From assembly GCA_002077065.1 (NCBI GenBank), contig NAJO01000078.1, forward strand, positions 50,650-114,649: a DNA stretch of 64,000 nucleotides. The letters run 5' to 3'. The notes beneath the pieces are model-generated. The model made no database searches, had not been told where the DNA came from, and saw nothing but the letters and a program-made list of their open reading frames with translations. The position numbers and the translations under genes were made by a program. Origin of the DNA: Cryoendolithus antarcticus (lineage: Eukaryota; Ascomycota; Dothideomycetes; Cladosporiales; Cladosporiaceae). The stretch's first letter is position 1. Each line of letters opens with the position of its first letter. This document shows positions 1 through 11,175 of the stretch, piece by piece.

Positions 1-672
1 CCGATCCTCCAAATCCAGAGTCTTCCCTTCGCCCTCATCAAGCCAGTAGAAGAAGTTCTCTTTCGTCTCGCTCTTCTTCCACTCCACGTGATATCGCCTG
101 AGATTACTGCCATACCGGTGCTTCACATCCACCATCTCGAGGAAGTAGTCCAGACCCATGATCTTCGCATAGCGTTCACGCTCTCGCTTCTCTTTCCGCC
201 GCTTCTCCCTCGTTTCGTCAGAGGAATCCTCAGTGTCACTCGTATCATCACTCCCAGCCCGTTGCGCAATGGCACCGACCCGTTTCCACCGACTCCGCGC
301 CTGGCCATTAGGTGGACTGCGACTGGCGTGCACATCTCGCGACACCGGCGCGGTAGCATTCGCATACTTTGCCTCCTTCAGCGCTTCTATCCATCTTGTG
401 CTAGCATCCAAACCCCTCCCCTCCATAGCCCTCCGCGTCCTGTGGCCGCGGTAATTCCGCTGTATCAACTCCGCGGCTTTCGTGCGCTCCGCGTTGCCCC
501 TCTGCATACTCGTCGTACTGTCATTACTCGCAGCCGAGCGGGCGAGTTTGCGCCGCTCGCGCAGCTCCGCGGCGCGGGCATTTTGCTTGGCTTCGATTTG
601 GCGGAGGATGTCGGGGGAGGGAAGGGCGAGGAGATTAGATCTCGAGGGCGGAGTCGCTGGGCGATCCGCCAT
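1..672 (-). CDS. IQ-motif protein, IQM-like (partial, 5' part)
   Basis: The frame runs open from an ATG at 672 to the window edge, giving 224 codons with no stop, so the C-terminal part lies outside. After a polar N-terminus and a charged helix (about residues 28-50) there is an IQ-type calmodulin-binding motif near residues 74-84 (AELIQRNYRGHRTRR). An acidic serine stretch follows, then a segment with RYGSNLRRYHVEWKKS and FFYWLDEGEGK. That last segment resembles the conserved core of plant IQM proteins and their fungal relatives, as I remember the family. The inferred role is a Ca2+/calmodulin-binding protein of unknown process. It lies in tandem with the kinase on the same strand. The gene structure beyond position 1 cannot be seen. 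Confidence 0.72.
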   Translation of the reverse strand, partial: MADRPATPPSRSNLLALPSPDILRQIEAKQNARAAELRERRKLARSAASNDSTTSMQRGNAERTKAAELIQRNYRGHRTRRAMEGRGLDASTRWIEALKEAKYANATAPVSRDVHASRSPPNGQARSRWKRVGAIAQRAGSDDTSDTEDSSDETREKRRKEKRERERYAKIMGLDYFLEMVDVKHRYGSNLRRYHVEWKKSETKENFFYWLDEGEGKTLDLEDR

Positions 673-1269
673 CGCGACGACAGGAGTGAGACAGGGAGCG
701 GGTTGGATAGAGGGACGATTTGCTTGGCAGTGGTGGGGGGTGGAGAGCTTGGCTGAGTGAGATGGCGGGGTTGCGTCAGTGAGCGGCCTAGATTTAACTC
801 TTGATTATAAGCTCAAAGAAACTTGCGCATGCTCTTCTGGTCAGCGCCACATACACAGTAGTCACACATCAAAAGCGGCGGCATGCGCACCGCAGAAATT
901 CAGCTGGGCATGCGAGGCGTGATGGTCACGAGCATAACGGTATGGAGACGCAGCAAGCTGCGGTAATTCGCTGGGTGCCGATTGCGAGCGCGTGCTAGAC
1001 CACCCCAAGGGATGCCTTTCGGTCGCTCTTCTATCTTACAGGCATGCCTTGTGCCCGGTATCTCGAGGGACTTACGTGTATCATTCAACCCATCAGCCCT
1101 CGAGCAATCGGCCGTCAAACCCAGCAGTGGACCCTCCCACTGCAATGCAATGCCATGCACGCTCAGACGCCTTGCTGAAAGCCCTCAAATGGGCCGTCCA
1201 AAATGCACCCACCTGATGCCACCCTTCCCAGAATCCCAAGAACACCTCCCGTAATGTTACACCATCTCT
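673..1269. other. Intergenic, between two minus-strand genes
   Basis: This stretch holds the promoter and 5' leader of the IQ-motif gene and the 3' end of the kinase gene. Only short overlapping ORFs without recognisable content occur here. I see no tRNA and no repeat. Confidence 0.6.
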
Positions 1270-4200
1270 TCACCTGCCGTCCTCATCTCCGCTCCTCACG
1301 TCGAAGCTGCTAGTCGTAGACTCGAATCCACTCTCATCGCTAGTCCTGTAGCGATGTCCGAACTCATAGCCATTTCCCTCATCTTCATCCATGCCCATAG
1401 CACCTTGCAACGCCTTCCCAGTGGCCTCCAGCGAGTCACCCAGGTCACCAAGGATGCGGTCAAGCTCAGCAGCGAGAGTCTCTGGTGAAGCGTTCTCGTC
1501 GAGCGCAGTAAAACTCGGGGCAGTGATATCGGGGAACGTGAGTTGCTGGCCACGCGTAGAAGCTGTGTTGCCGTTCGCGCCGTTGCGCGAACGATCAGTT
1601 GCCGCTGAGAGGGGCAGATAGGTGGAAGCACCGTTCGTGCGTGTACGATTAGAGCCCGGGAAGTTCGGATCGCCTAGTTCAGGCACGCTGATGGTACTGT
1701 AAGCTGGGCTCATATCATCATTGTTGGAGTCGAAGCCAGGCCAGTTGCCGTTGTTGTTCCCCAGAGGAGCAGTGTACGGCACCGCACTGTGGAAGGGCTC
1801 GCGATGCGCCTCCTCATAAGATTGGTCTATTTCATAGCCAAAAACGTCTTCGGCGCGTGCAGGGACCTGACTACGGCGAGCAGCATCCACTTCTGGCGTC
1901 ATGAGACTGCTGCCTCGATTGTGCATCGCCATGTTGCGAAGGCTGACCCTACTACCATTGCTGACGCCGCCATCTGACTGCCACTGCCTGTGAGCAGAGT
2001 AGCGGTTGCGATCTTGCTCCATCAACTCAGGGTCATCTTCGAGATCGAAAGGATTGCCAGAAGTCTCGTATGAGCTGGTCGTGTCGGTTGCTGAGCTAGC
2101 AGTAGATGGTCTGACTATCTCTGACGGGTCATCAAGTGCAAGATCAAGGTCGATCATGGATCCAACCGAGTTTCTGACAGGCGAGTTGGTCGTCGAGTGC
2201 CCGGCGATACGCGCATTCGGTTGAGAGTCGTGCAAGTAGTCCCCGAACTGGCCGAGCGGGACAGTAGCCGTATGCTTGAGCTGCGGGCGAAAGCCAGGAG
2301 CAGTCGCGCCGCTGCCACCAACAGGCGGCAAGTTCATGACTGTGTCAGTCTCGTCCGGCTCCGCAGGTTCTGCGCTGGCAAATGACCATTCCATCGTGGC
2401 ACGCTTCGGTTGCGCGGCCGCCTTGCTTGAAGCACTGACTGAGGGGAAAGTCCAATCCTTTGTAGCACGCTTAGCAGCATCAGTGTCGCCTTGGCCATAG
2501 TTATATTCTGGCTCCTCGTCCTCTTCATGATAGGTACTGCCCTGACGGGCCTTTGCCTTCAGCGTGGGCATCTCGTCGAAATCGAAATTGAACCTCGGAG
2601 CATCGAGGGTGGGGCTTGCGTCCAAGTCGATCATGATGGAGCTCTCTCGGGAAGCAGCCGGAGGCACGCTGATGTTACGCAAAGGCAGATCTGAGACTTT
2701 TGTAACCTCTGGTTGGCGCATGTCAACTGGTGTGTTCAGCTCATAGCCAGCTGAATGAGGGTTCCAGAGGCGATCAAGGGACACTTCGCCACGGGTCGCA
2801 CTCTTGTCGGCATGCTCAAGTTGAATACGCTCTGCGACAGTGAGATCCTTCGTATTCAGTGGCGGCAACCCAGCACCAGCAGGTGCGTCAAAATGTGAAC
2901 CGTGGTCGCTGTACGCTGAGCTCTGATCGCTGTAGGTCATCTGACTGTAACGTCTGTTGAAGTCACTACGGAACGTGTCCGAGGTGCTGAAGTTCCAGTC
3001 ATCTGTCTCTTCATGCTCTGTAGTGTCGATAGCCTCTGCGCTTAAAGGCGCGGCTGCACCACCGGGGTTGAAGAGAGAAGTCCTCTGTCCTCCCTTATAC
3101 TCCCAAGCGGCATAGCGCTCAATGAGAGTGACAAGACGTCTTGTGGGGTACTGCGCCTCCGTGCCGGCAATGTACGGGTGGCTCATTACTTGTTCCGCTA
3201 CTGGACGAGCGCGAGGATCGCTGTTCAAGCAAAATGCCACGAAGTCACGAAGTCCATCTGAGTAGCTGCCATCTTCGAGGCGCGGTGCCTGGTCGAGTAC
3301 CGAAGCGAGCATCTCCATGGGCACTTGCTGATTCGGTACCATGCCGGTGGCCATTTCGTATACTGTGCAGCCGAATGCCCAGATATCGATCTCTTTGCCG
3401 TAGCCTGCTGCGACGGAATCGTCTTCGACGTGCATCTCCTTCGGCATGTACCATGGTGTTCCGATAATCGTCGTTCGCTTGGACTTGCTGTTATCTTCTA
3501 CGATGCCGACGATGCCGAAATCACCCAGCTGAATCTGTCCCTCTTCAGTGATATAAACATTTGTACATTTGATATCACGGTGGATGACATCGATGTCGTG
3601 TACGCACTTCATCGCCACAGCCAGTTCGCGGGCGATCGGGATGATGAAGCGCTCGTCAAGGCCGCCGTCGGTGTTGGCGCGCATTAGAGTGCGAACACTT
3701 CCACCAGTGCAATAGTCGCTGATGATCCATAGCTGCGAGTGCAAGTCGAAGGCGTCGTGGATGAGGTTGACATTGCGTGCCCCACTGTCTTTCAATTGCT
3801 TGAGGATCGTGACTTCCTTGCGGAAGTCTTTCACAGTCTCATCGCGCTGCTCCAATGGCATCACGAAGTCCATGTCATCAATGTTGACAATCTTGACCGC
3901 AACCAAGGTCGAGGTCGATTTCTCCAGACTAGCAGATGTGTCAGTATGGGCGCAAATATAAGCCTGCTCGACTTCACTCACCACTTGTAGACACGACCGA
4001 ATGATCCCTTGCCGATAAGCTCCAAAAATTGATATGGAGGCAGCGGCGTATTGTGACGCTCTGCATTGCGTGCGACAATCTGAGCCATGTCCTTTGCATC
4101 TTGTATCTGCTTGCGACGATCCGGCCCACCGGGGATGAGGAATGATGTGTCCATCGTCGATCGAGTGGCGGAGTTGGAAACGTAAGTGCGTCGCCGTTCA

Positions 4201-4644
4201 AGTGAAGGTGATGGAAAGCGTTCTGGTGGCTCGTCCTCCCGCACGATCGACAAACGGCGGCTCGGTAGTACCCGTGGCACGTGGTCGTGTACGTCGTCAA
4301 ACCAGCTTTCGAAACCGAAGATAGGTCCGTCGTAGTGTGGCTGCGGCTGGTGGATCTTCCTCAGTCCAGCTGCAATCAGCTTATCGCGGTAGCTTTCGGA
4401 GATGCCTTCAGGTATCCAGCCGTGAGGTCCTGAGAAGTGTCAGTTTAGCAGGCGTCGGAGTAATGCAGCACTTGCGCAAGGGTCTGTAAGGTGCTGCACA
4501 AGTTACGGAGGCCCTGCGTCCCATATGCGATGGAAAGGTGCGAAGCCCACTCCACCAACAAGGCGCATCGAGTCAGAGAGTCATTAGCATGATTGTTGTC
4601 AATCTCCCAACACCTGGCCGTAAGATCGAGTCTGCTGCAGGCAT
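1270..4644 (-). CDS. GCK/Ste20-family serine/threonine protein kinase
   Basis: Proposed CDS complement(1270..3928, 3982..4429, 4614..4644), 1045 aa. The 53-nt intron (GTGAGT...CTAG) is firm because it joins the glycine loop (IGKGSFGRVYK) to the VAVK lysine. The first exon (10 codons, 184-nt intron with a weak GTGTTG donor) is a guess from frame. The kinase domain spans about residues 142-410: VAVK lysine near 172, HRDIK near 276, DFG near 296, and an activation segment GTPWYMPKEM where most relatives read (A/P)PE. About 600 residues of Ser/Asp-rich disordered sequence follow, ending in acidic helices. GCKs act in septation, polarity or stress signalling. The N-terminal GWIPEGIS-like segment recalls fungal SPS1-type GCKs, but I cannot assign orthology to SID1, MST1 or KIC1. 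Confidence 0.85.
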
Positions 4645-5752
4645 TGCTGCAACGATCGCTCGTCGGTGCTGTGTCAGCGAGCGACAATGGATGTAAAGGT
4701 CGCCCGCCGATCGATGTCTGCCTCTCGCCAGCGGTGCAGTCTCTCATCAAGTGTTGGTAGCGGGCGTGTGATAGTGCAGGACTACACGATTGCCTTTCAT
4801 TTGATCAACGAACAACCGCACGCCAGATAGTTCATCGATCACTGTTGCTTTGCTGCTGTCGTCGCCGCTGCCATTGTCGAGTCGCCTGTCACGCACAATG
4901 GGGAGGAGTTGACAAACCTTTCTCGTTCTTCTTCTCCCATTCACGCCTCGCCTTCTTCCTCGCCCTCTCCCTCGCTCTCTCTCCTGTTCAATAGTCAGCA
5001 TGGTCGATTCAAGTCACCACCAATCGAGGGATCATGCCTCTCCACCACCGCCAATGCATCTTGCTCACACATCGGCTTCGTTGTCGATCGATGTTGTGAT
5101 TGCGAATATGAATGTAGCGAGTGAAACCACGCAAGTGATGGGGGGGGGGCTTCATGACTTACCGCGAGTGCTCTGTCACGAGCCAATCTCACCGACTCGT
5201 TCTGTGCAGCTATACCAGCTGTCACGTGCTTAACAACTTCGGCATCCCGACGTCTCTGGACCAGTCCTGACCGCTCCACGAAGACTTAATGGGCTCCTTC
5301 CTCAGACGGAATCCTGTTTCGGTCTTGGACCTAGAGGAGGCAGTGAGTCCATGTGGTAGCACCAGGGAGCCGTAGTGAGTGAAAAATTCGTCGTGACAGG
5401 TCCGTAAGCGTTACGATCGACCAGTGTCAGAATAATGCGTATTCGAGAAGTCGACGTCCAGCTCATATTCGACATGCAGTCCAGACTTGTCCCAATATCT
5501 CGGATTGGCTTAGCTTGCGGGAAGACGGGACAGGGATCAAGCATGAAAGCCAGCCGCATCTGACGTAGCTCACCTGCGCCACTTCTCAGGTCTGACCCTG
5601 CAGCTCCAGCGAGCACAACAACAGGGCCGCAGCAGGATATGTCGAGTCCATATGACCATGTAGGCCCAGTGTAAGTAACTTTTCTCTCTATCTCATAATT
5701 TCGTACTATACGTCCAAGCAATCTCCCGTGGCAACCCGTCTCCATCACCATC
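4645..5752. other. Intergenic, divergent promoter region
   Basis: About 1.1 kb lies between the minus-strand kinase and the plus-strand small basic protein. Several short ORFs overlap in all frames and none has recognisable domains or good splice partners. A run of ten G residues sits near 5142. An alternative kinase 5' exon could lie here, because an ATG at 5001 opens an Arg/Gly-rich frame. I see no RNA gene. Confidence 0.5.
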
Positions 5753-6386
5753 ATGTCCACCGCCCGCCCAACCAAGAAGCCCATCCCACCCACAAGCAGA
5801 CCATCAGCCCCTGCCGCAACTCGCAAACCCATCCCCGCAGCTGTCAAACCCTCCCAAGCAACGAGGAAGCCCATCCCACCTACCGTCGCATCTCGCGCTC
5901 CGGCAGCAAAGGCTCCAGCATCCAAAGCCCAAGTGCGCACGCCTGCAGCGAAACCCGCTGCTCCCAAAGCGCCCGAAGCGCCGCAAGCAGGGAATTGGAT
6001 TAATCGCATGGTGCAGTCGAGGGTAGCGGGCGTGGGTGATTATGCGGGAGGGCTTGTGAACAGCGTTGGGAATGCTGTGAATTCAGTCGGGCAGGGCATC
6101 GGTGGAAGGTAAGTGCCTGAGCTTCACAACATCTTTGAACTTCCATACTGATTCACATTCCAGTGTGACGAACACAACCCGCTACTGGGGTCAAGGTGTA
6201 GCAGGCTACGGCAACAATGTAAAAGACATGGTCGGAGCTGGAGGGTCGAGAGTCAGCACCGCTGGGAATCCGCTGGGTATGTCAGGTATGGGCTCTAGCC
6301 AGGGTGCGATGCCCGGTGGGAAGTACCCGAACTCTGGGACGAGGAGCGCTGGAAAGGGTTCAGCGGGTAATCCGTTGGGCGTGTAA
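5753..6386 (+). CDS. Small basic Pro/Ala/Lys-rich protein, conserved fungal type
   Basis: CDS join(5753..6108, 6164..6386), 192 aa, with a 55-nt intron (GTAAGT...CCAG) that joins IGGS to VTNTTRYW. The N-terminal half is low complexity and carries three KPIP(P/A) repeats among Arg, Ala and Pro. The C-terminal half is conserved-looking: an NWINRMV segment, then Gly/Asn/Val repeats (GDYAGG, GLVNSVGNAVNSVG) and RYWGQGVAGYGNNVKD, ending GNPLGV. There is no signal peptide or clear membrane span. The Gly/Val/Asn part could form an amphipathic, membrane-touching helix. I recognise the second half as a recurrent fungal hypothetical protein but know no function. It converges with the AlaRS gene. Confidence 0.75.
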
Positions 6387-6733
6387 GTCCATGGAGCCGG
6401 ATGGAATGAGAGTGACATAATTTGCACGACATATCTATACATCTAGCGACACCGACTGCGTTACGAGACAGCGAGCAACATCGAACGGACGGACGATTCA
6501 AGCTATCGGCTCATCTTGTTCACTCTGATCTGTCTTGCGCCTGTGCTTCTATGATTCGCCAATCCCTCTCGCGATACACGCAATTTGACCGAATCATGCT
6601 TCACTAACATACATCGCTCAACTTGCGTCGTACCCTTGGCCTCTGCCGCGACGATCAACTATTCGCACGTGAGTGAGCGCACAGCTCTGCCTCAACTCCG
6701 TCTTCGTTGGTTTGCAGCAGGAGGCATCATCAT
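6387..6733. other. Intergenic between convergent genes
   Basis: These 347 bp hold the 3' ends of the small basic protein gene and the AlaRS gene. I see no gene or repeat. Confidence 0.6.
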
Positions 6734-9610
6734 TCACAACCCCAACCCCTCAAGATACTTCCTAGCAGCCTCCACCCCCTCATCAACCTTTTCCGCCTCC
6801 GTTCCCTGCCCAAAGCTGGTCGCGCCCTTGCCGCCAGCCTTGCCACCGACAATCCCAGCCACAGTAGTGCTCCACTTCCCAGCATCCGCGCCCTTGGCCT
6901 GCGCATCCGAGGACACGAAGCAGCCGTGCACGACCTTGCCGTCAGCAGAAGCACCGACGATGTACACGTTCTTGTCCTTCTGCTTCGAAGAGACGAGCTT
7001 GAGAGTCTCTTGTATGGCTTTCGAGCCAGCGGATACGGGGTGAGAGGTGACGAATGACTTGGAGTCGGGGTGCTGAGTGAAGTGTGCGGTGACAGCATCT
7101 GTGAGAGCCTTGTTCTCGGCCTTCTGGGCGGTCTTCTGGTGCTCCATATTTGCCTTTACAATCTTCGAGACACGGTCGCGGAGTTTCGTCTTGGCCAGCG
7201 CAGAGATCTCGAGGCTGTTCAAAGCGTGCTGATACTCTTTCGTGCGAGCTTCTTTCTCTGGGGTATAGGCTTGGGCTTCGAGCCTCGTGAACTTCTCGTC
7301 CCATTCGCCAGCGATGCGTTGCACTTCGTGGGCGGCGGCGCCGGTGAAAGCGATGATGCGGCGGATGCCTTTGGCGATGCCGCTCTCCTCCACTACGACA
7401 AGATCTTTGATCTCACTCGTGTTCTTGACGTGGGTGCCACCGCAGAACTCCACGGAGACGCTGCGCCACTCCTTGCGCGTGGTGTCTTCAAGAAGCTCTT
7501 CGACTGGCACGCCGATGCTGACGACGCGAACGGGATCTGGGTACGTCTCTCCGAAGACAGCACGTACGCCTTCGATGTTCCGGGCTGTAGAAAGCGGCAC
7601 GTCGGTCGAGTAGACTTCGCTGTTCTGGCGGATGTAGCTCGTGCTGATCTCTTCGATCTTCTCGAGCTCAGCGTCAGAGCAGCCTGCTTTGTGGGAGAAG
7701 TCAAAGCGGAGCTTCTCTGGAGCGACGAGAGAGCCGCGCTGGTTGACATCTTCGCCCAACACCTCTCGGAGAGCGAAGTTGAGGATGTGAGTACCTGTGT
7801 GGTTATTACGGATTGGTTGCCGGCGGAGCTCATCGTACTGGCAGAGGACGTTGTCGCCGGTTTTGAGAGCGCCGTAGCTCATGAAGCCGGTGTGTAGGAC
7901 GTACCCGGCGTATACCTGCACATTCTGGACGTCGATCTCAGCCTCCCCGTCAATCAAGATGCGTCCCATGTCGAATTCCTGACCACCCTGTTCTGCATAG
8001 AAGCAAGTCTTGTCGAGGACTATACCGAGCTGCTCGCCTTCGGGAGCATCGGCTGTCGACTGCAAGAACTTGCCGCCATGAAAGATAGCCTTCACTGTGC
8101 CGTTCACGTTTTCCCGTAGAAACTTTGAGGAGTCGTCTGTCTTCGGTACGTCTTCCATGTTCTCGATTGTGTTGATATCGTGTACGCTGAACTTCACGAG
8201 CTCAGCAGCAGACTTCTTCTCGCCTTTGCTGGCTTCGCGGGCCTTCTCCTGTGCCTCGTGGACGGCGTCATCGTCGATACTAAGCCCACGCTCCTCAGCC
8301 ATGAGCTTCGTGAGATCCACTGGGAAGCCATAAGTATCGTACAGTCGCCACACATCAGCTCCAGACAGCTCCTTCGAGTCTCGCTGCTTGCATTGCTCTG
8401 CGTACTTTTCGAACATCACCTCTCCTCGATCGAGCGTCTTTGCGAAAGATAGCTCCTCTTCGTCCAATATCTCCTTGACGTCCAGCTCCTTCTTCTTGAT
8501 CTCGGGGAACATGTCACCCATCTGGTTCACTAGTGTGGGGACAAGTTTGGAGAAGAATCCCCCGATCTCTGTCTTGAAGTATTTGCGAGCGTACCGAGCG
8601 CCTCGTCTCAGCACTCTCCGCACCACGTACCCTCGACCAACGTTATTTGGTACGCCACCGTCAGAGATGGCGAATGTGAGTAATCGTACGTGATCTGCGA
8701 CAACGCGGTATGCAGTGTCTATGCCGTCTACATCCTCCTCGCCGAATTTGCCACTGTATTCGCGTGCGCCAGTGATGTCCTGCACAGCCTTGAATAGGGG
8801 TGTGAAGACATCTGTGTCGTAATTCGAGAGCTTGTCTTGTAGCACGGAAACCAATCGCTCGAAACCCATACCTGTATCGACGTGCTTGCTTGGCAGTGGC
8901 TTCAATGACTTATCGGGTTCGCGGTTGTATTGGATGAAGACGTTGTTCCAGATCTCAAGCACATTGGGATCGTCCTGGTTGACCAGATGTGCAGCATTCC
9001 GTCCACCAATACGATCGTAGTGAATCTCTGAGCAAGGTCCACAAGGTCCCTGGTCGCCCATCTCCCAGAAGTTGTCTTTCATGTCGCCGGGCAGGATGTG
9101 GTCGTCTGCAACACCGACAGACTTCCACAGCTCCTTGGCCTCCAGATCAGGCTCCAGACCGACGTCTGCCTTGCCTTCGAAGTAGGTCACGTACATGCGA
9201 TCCGGCTCAAGACCGTACACCTTCGTAAGAAGCTCCCACGAAAAGGCAATGGCTTCTTTCTTGAAGTAGTCCCCGAACGACCAGTTCCCCAGCATCTCGA
9301 AGAACGTGTGATGATAGCTGTCCTTGCCAACATCGTCGAGATCGTTGTGCTTGCCTCCAGCACGGATGCACTTCTGTGAGTCGACTGCACGCTTGAGCTT
9401 GGCGAAATCTGAGTCCGGATCAACTGTTCCAAGGAAGATAGACTTGAATTGATTCATTCCGGCATTTGTGAAGAGAAGCGTTGGATCTGAGAGCGGCACT
9501 ACTGAGCCAGACGGAACGATCGTGTGGCCATTCTTTTCGAAGAACTCGAGGAAAGTCGAGCGGACTTTTTGGGCCGTCCATTGGACCTCGTTCTGGGCTT
9601 GGGAGCCCAT
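6734..9610 (-). CDS. ALA1: Alanyl-tRNA synthetase, cytosolic start
   Basis: Single exon, 958 aa from ATG 9610. It charges tRNA-Ala with alanine. The class II catalytic core is N-terminal, with [11 protein letters not shown] and [16 protein letters not shown]. The editing domain carries the zinc ligands HTGTH (around residue 600) and CGGTH (around residue 723). A C-Ala domain follows with the coiled region before it. The frame stays open for 67 codons upstream of this ATG without another ATG, back to a stop near 9811. The extension is rich in Arg and Ala and would suit a mitochondrial presequence (see separate entry). Fungi normally have one AlaRS gene serving both compartments, so two translation starts are expected. 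Confidence in identity is very high. Confidence 0.97.
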   Translation of the reverse strand: MGSQAQNEVQWTAQKVRSTFLEFFEKNGHTIVPSGSVVPLSDPTLLFTNAGMNQFKSIFLGTVDPDSDFAKLKRAVDSQKCIRAGGKHNDLDDVGKDSYHHTFFEMLGNWSFGDYFKKEAIAFSWELLTKVYGLEPDRMYVTYFEGKADVGLEPDLEAKELWKSVGVADDHILPGDMKDNFWEMGDQGPCGPCSEIHYDRIGGRNAAHLVNQDDPNVLEIWNNVFIQYNREPDKSLKPLPSKHVDTGMGFERLVSVLQDKLSNYDTDVFTPLFKAVQDITGAREYSGKFGEEDVDGIDTAYRVVADHVRLLTFAISDGGVPNNVGRGYVVRRVLRRGARYARKYFKTEIGGFFSKLVPTLVNQMGDMFPEIKKKELDVKEILDEEELSFAKTLDRGEVMFEKYAEQCKQRDSKELSGADVWRLYDTYGFPVDLTKLMAEERGLSIDDDAVHEAQEKAREASKGEKKSAAELVKFSVHDINTIENMEDVPKTDDSSKFLRENVNGTVKAIFHGGKFLQSTADAPEGEQLGIVLDKTCFYAEQGGQEFDMGRILIDGEAEIDVQNVQVYAGYVLHTGFMSYGALKTGDNVLCQYDELRRQPIRNNHTGTHILNFALREVLGEDVNQRGSLVAPEKLRFDFSHKAGCSDAELEKIEEISTSYIRQNSEVYSTDVPLSTARNIEGVRAVFGETYPDPVRVVSIGVPVEELLEDTTRKEWRSVSVEFCGGTHVKNTSEIKDLVVVEESGIAKGIRRIIAFTGAAAHEVQRIAGEWDEKFTRLEAQAYTPEKEARTKEYQHALNSLEISALAKTKLRDRVSKIVKANMEHQKTAQKAENKALTDAVTAHFTQHPDSKSFVTSHPVSAGSKAIQETLKLVSSKQKDKNVYIVGASADGKVVHGCFVSSDAQAKGADAGKWSTTVAGIVGGKAGGKGATSFGQGTEAEKVDEGVEAARKYLEGLGL

Positions 9611-9811
9611 TGTGCGTGTCTGCTGTGTCAGTCTGCTATGCGCACGAAATAGCAGCGGTCTATAGGTGGTGTCAAATGCGCAGCCGAAGTGCTGTGGTGT
9701 TTCGCGCAAAATATTCGGTCTTCGAGCTGTGAGTCGTGGTGCGTGACTCCTCCACACGCCCGCCCTTGCTACCGCTTCTGCTGCCGCCACGCCGCCGATC
9801 TCGACTTCACT
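9611..9811 (-). promoter_or_regulatory. Non-AUG N-terminal extension of AlaRS (putative mitochondrial presequence)
   Basis: The AlaRS frame continues upstream of ATG 9610 to an in-frame TGA near 9811 with no ATG. It contains about ten Arg, many Ala and only two or three acidic residues. A GTG at 9790 has G at -3 and G at +4, and a second GTG lies 11 codons later. In budding yeast the mitochondrial form of ALA1 starts at ACG codons (established). That this extension is translated here is inference. Confidence 0.5.
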
Positions 9812-9911
9812 TCACGTCTCACAACTTACCAAGTTCAAGTCACTGTTCCAGTTGTGCATGTGCTGTGCATCAGTGTGCGTGTTGTCGTGATGGAAGATGA
9901 TGGTGGGTGGA

Positions 9912-10634
9912 ATGGCAGGAGATGGAGAGTCGAGGAAGCGGGGAGTCAAGCGCATGGCCGATGAGAGTCTCAGCGACGATCAACGATTCCTCAAACGACT
10001 GCACTTACTGAGTCTTGGTGAGCACGTGAGGGATATTGGTTTGTGAAGATCGTTATGCTCATACTCTCTGACAGAGTCGGGCAACAACAGCGTGCACAGC
10101 AATGGCAATTACTACCTCACTGCTCCCACTTCAGCAATCACCCAAACCAACACCAACGGAGCACAGTCTGGACCACCGTCGACTACCCAGAATGACTCCA
10201 TGAGCGTGGACGACACGCCGAACCGCGTTTATGTGCATGACATTGATGCCGAGCTAGCCGACGTCCAGTCTCATGAACCCGAAGAGCGTCTCATCTTCCT
10301 TCCAGACATTGAGAAACACTTTTCGCGGATCCCGCAGCAAGTGCTTACAGGTCTACGAGACTCAGCAGACAACCACGAGGCACAACAGATTGTTCTATAC
10401 GATGTGCCCGAGTCTTTGACGAAGGACGAGGGCCATGACTCTGTGCGCCGAGCAATACTGGAAGCGCGACAGAGGGCCAGACAAAAGGCTGCAGAAGTAG
10501 CGAGGTACGAAGACATGGTGAGGAAGTATGGACAGAGTCAGGAGGTGCATGATGCTGAGACAGCGCATGGGTACACGAACGGGTATGAGGGCGATGTAGA
10601 GGACCATGATGCGGATGCTATGGACATTGGTTGA
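9912..10634 (+). CDS. Conserved fungal protein of unknown function, 221 aa
   Basis: CDS join(9912..10017, 10075..10634), with a 57-nt intron (GTGAGC...ACAG) in phase 1 that gives LLSLESGNN. A second in-frame ATG at 9954 could be the start. The N-terminus is basic (SRKRGVKR) and leads into a short RFLKRLHLLSLE helix. A conserved-looking centre follows (LIFLPDIEKHFSRIPQ, then QQIVLYDVPESL), then an Arg/Ala-rich helix RAILEARQRARQKAAEVARYE, and an acidic tail. I believe this pattern recurs in ascomycete hypothetical proteins but know no function. It is divergent from AlaRS, about 300 bp from the cytosolic ATG. Confidence 0.72.
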
Positions 10635-11175
10635 TGCCGGTAATAGCAGTTGATGGTGTGGAACACTTTCATTGGATACTACTGTCTGTGCCACTTCCGA
10701 ACTGGAAGAGCACGAACAATGTTTACATTCAGCCAGTCGATCAAAAGAGGCACTGCGAAACTCCAACCGCCATAAGTCGTAGTCTGCGGCCGAGATGGAA
10801 CCCGCTGGTCTGGGTGACAGGCAACATTTCGACCAAGATGCGAGACTCTGTGATGGGATGTCCCAGTTGCTTGACTAGTTTTGGACGGGTCAAGAACATC
10901 CAGATTCAGCGGGTGAGTCAGGGTGGTACTTGGATCTATCAGTTAGATGTCGTAATGTCGATATATACCCGCTCCGAAGGTGCTTGGACGGACTATACTC
11001 GATATTTCACAGCCTCTGAGCAGTATTGTATACCAATTCAGTTGCAGGCTGACAGCCAGACCTTGCAACTGGACAAGCAGAGTCCACACCTTTCTCCACC
11101 CTTTAGCGTCCCCCTGTCGCGATCCCTGGAGCAGTCGCCAACTCAGGGACGGTGACAGCTCCCGGGACTGCATAC
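10635..11175. other. Intergenic
   Basis: This stretch holds a 3' region and the promoter of the first BTB gene. A 174-codon plus-strand frame (10631-11155) overlaps the preceding stop. It has no recognisable motifs and irregular composition, so I do not call it a gene. Confidence 0.55.

Noticed and set aside
10631..11155. 174-codon plus-strand frame
   Set aside because: Overlaps the upstream stop, has no motif or good intron context, and its composition is unlike its neighbours.
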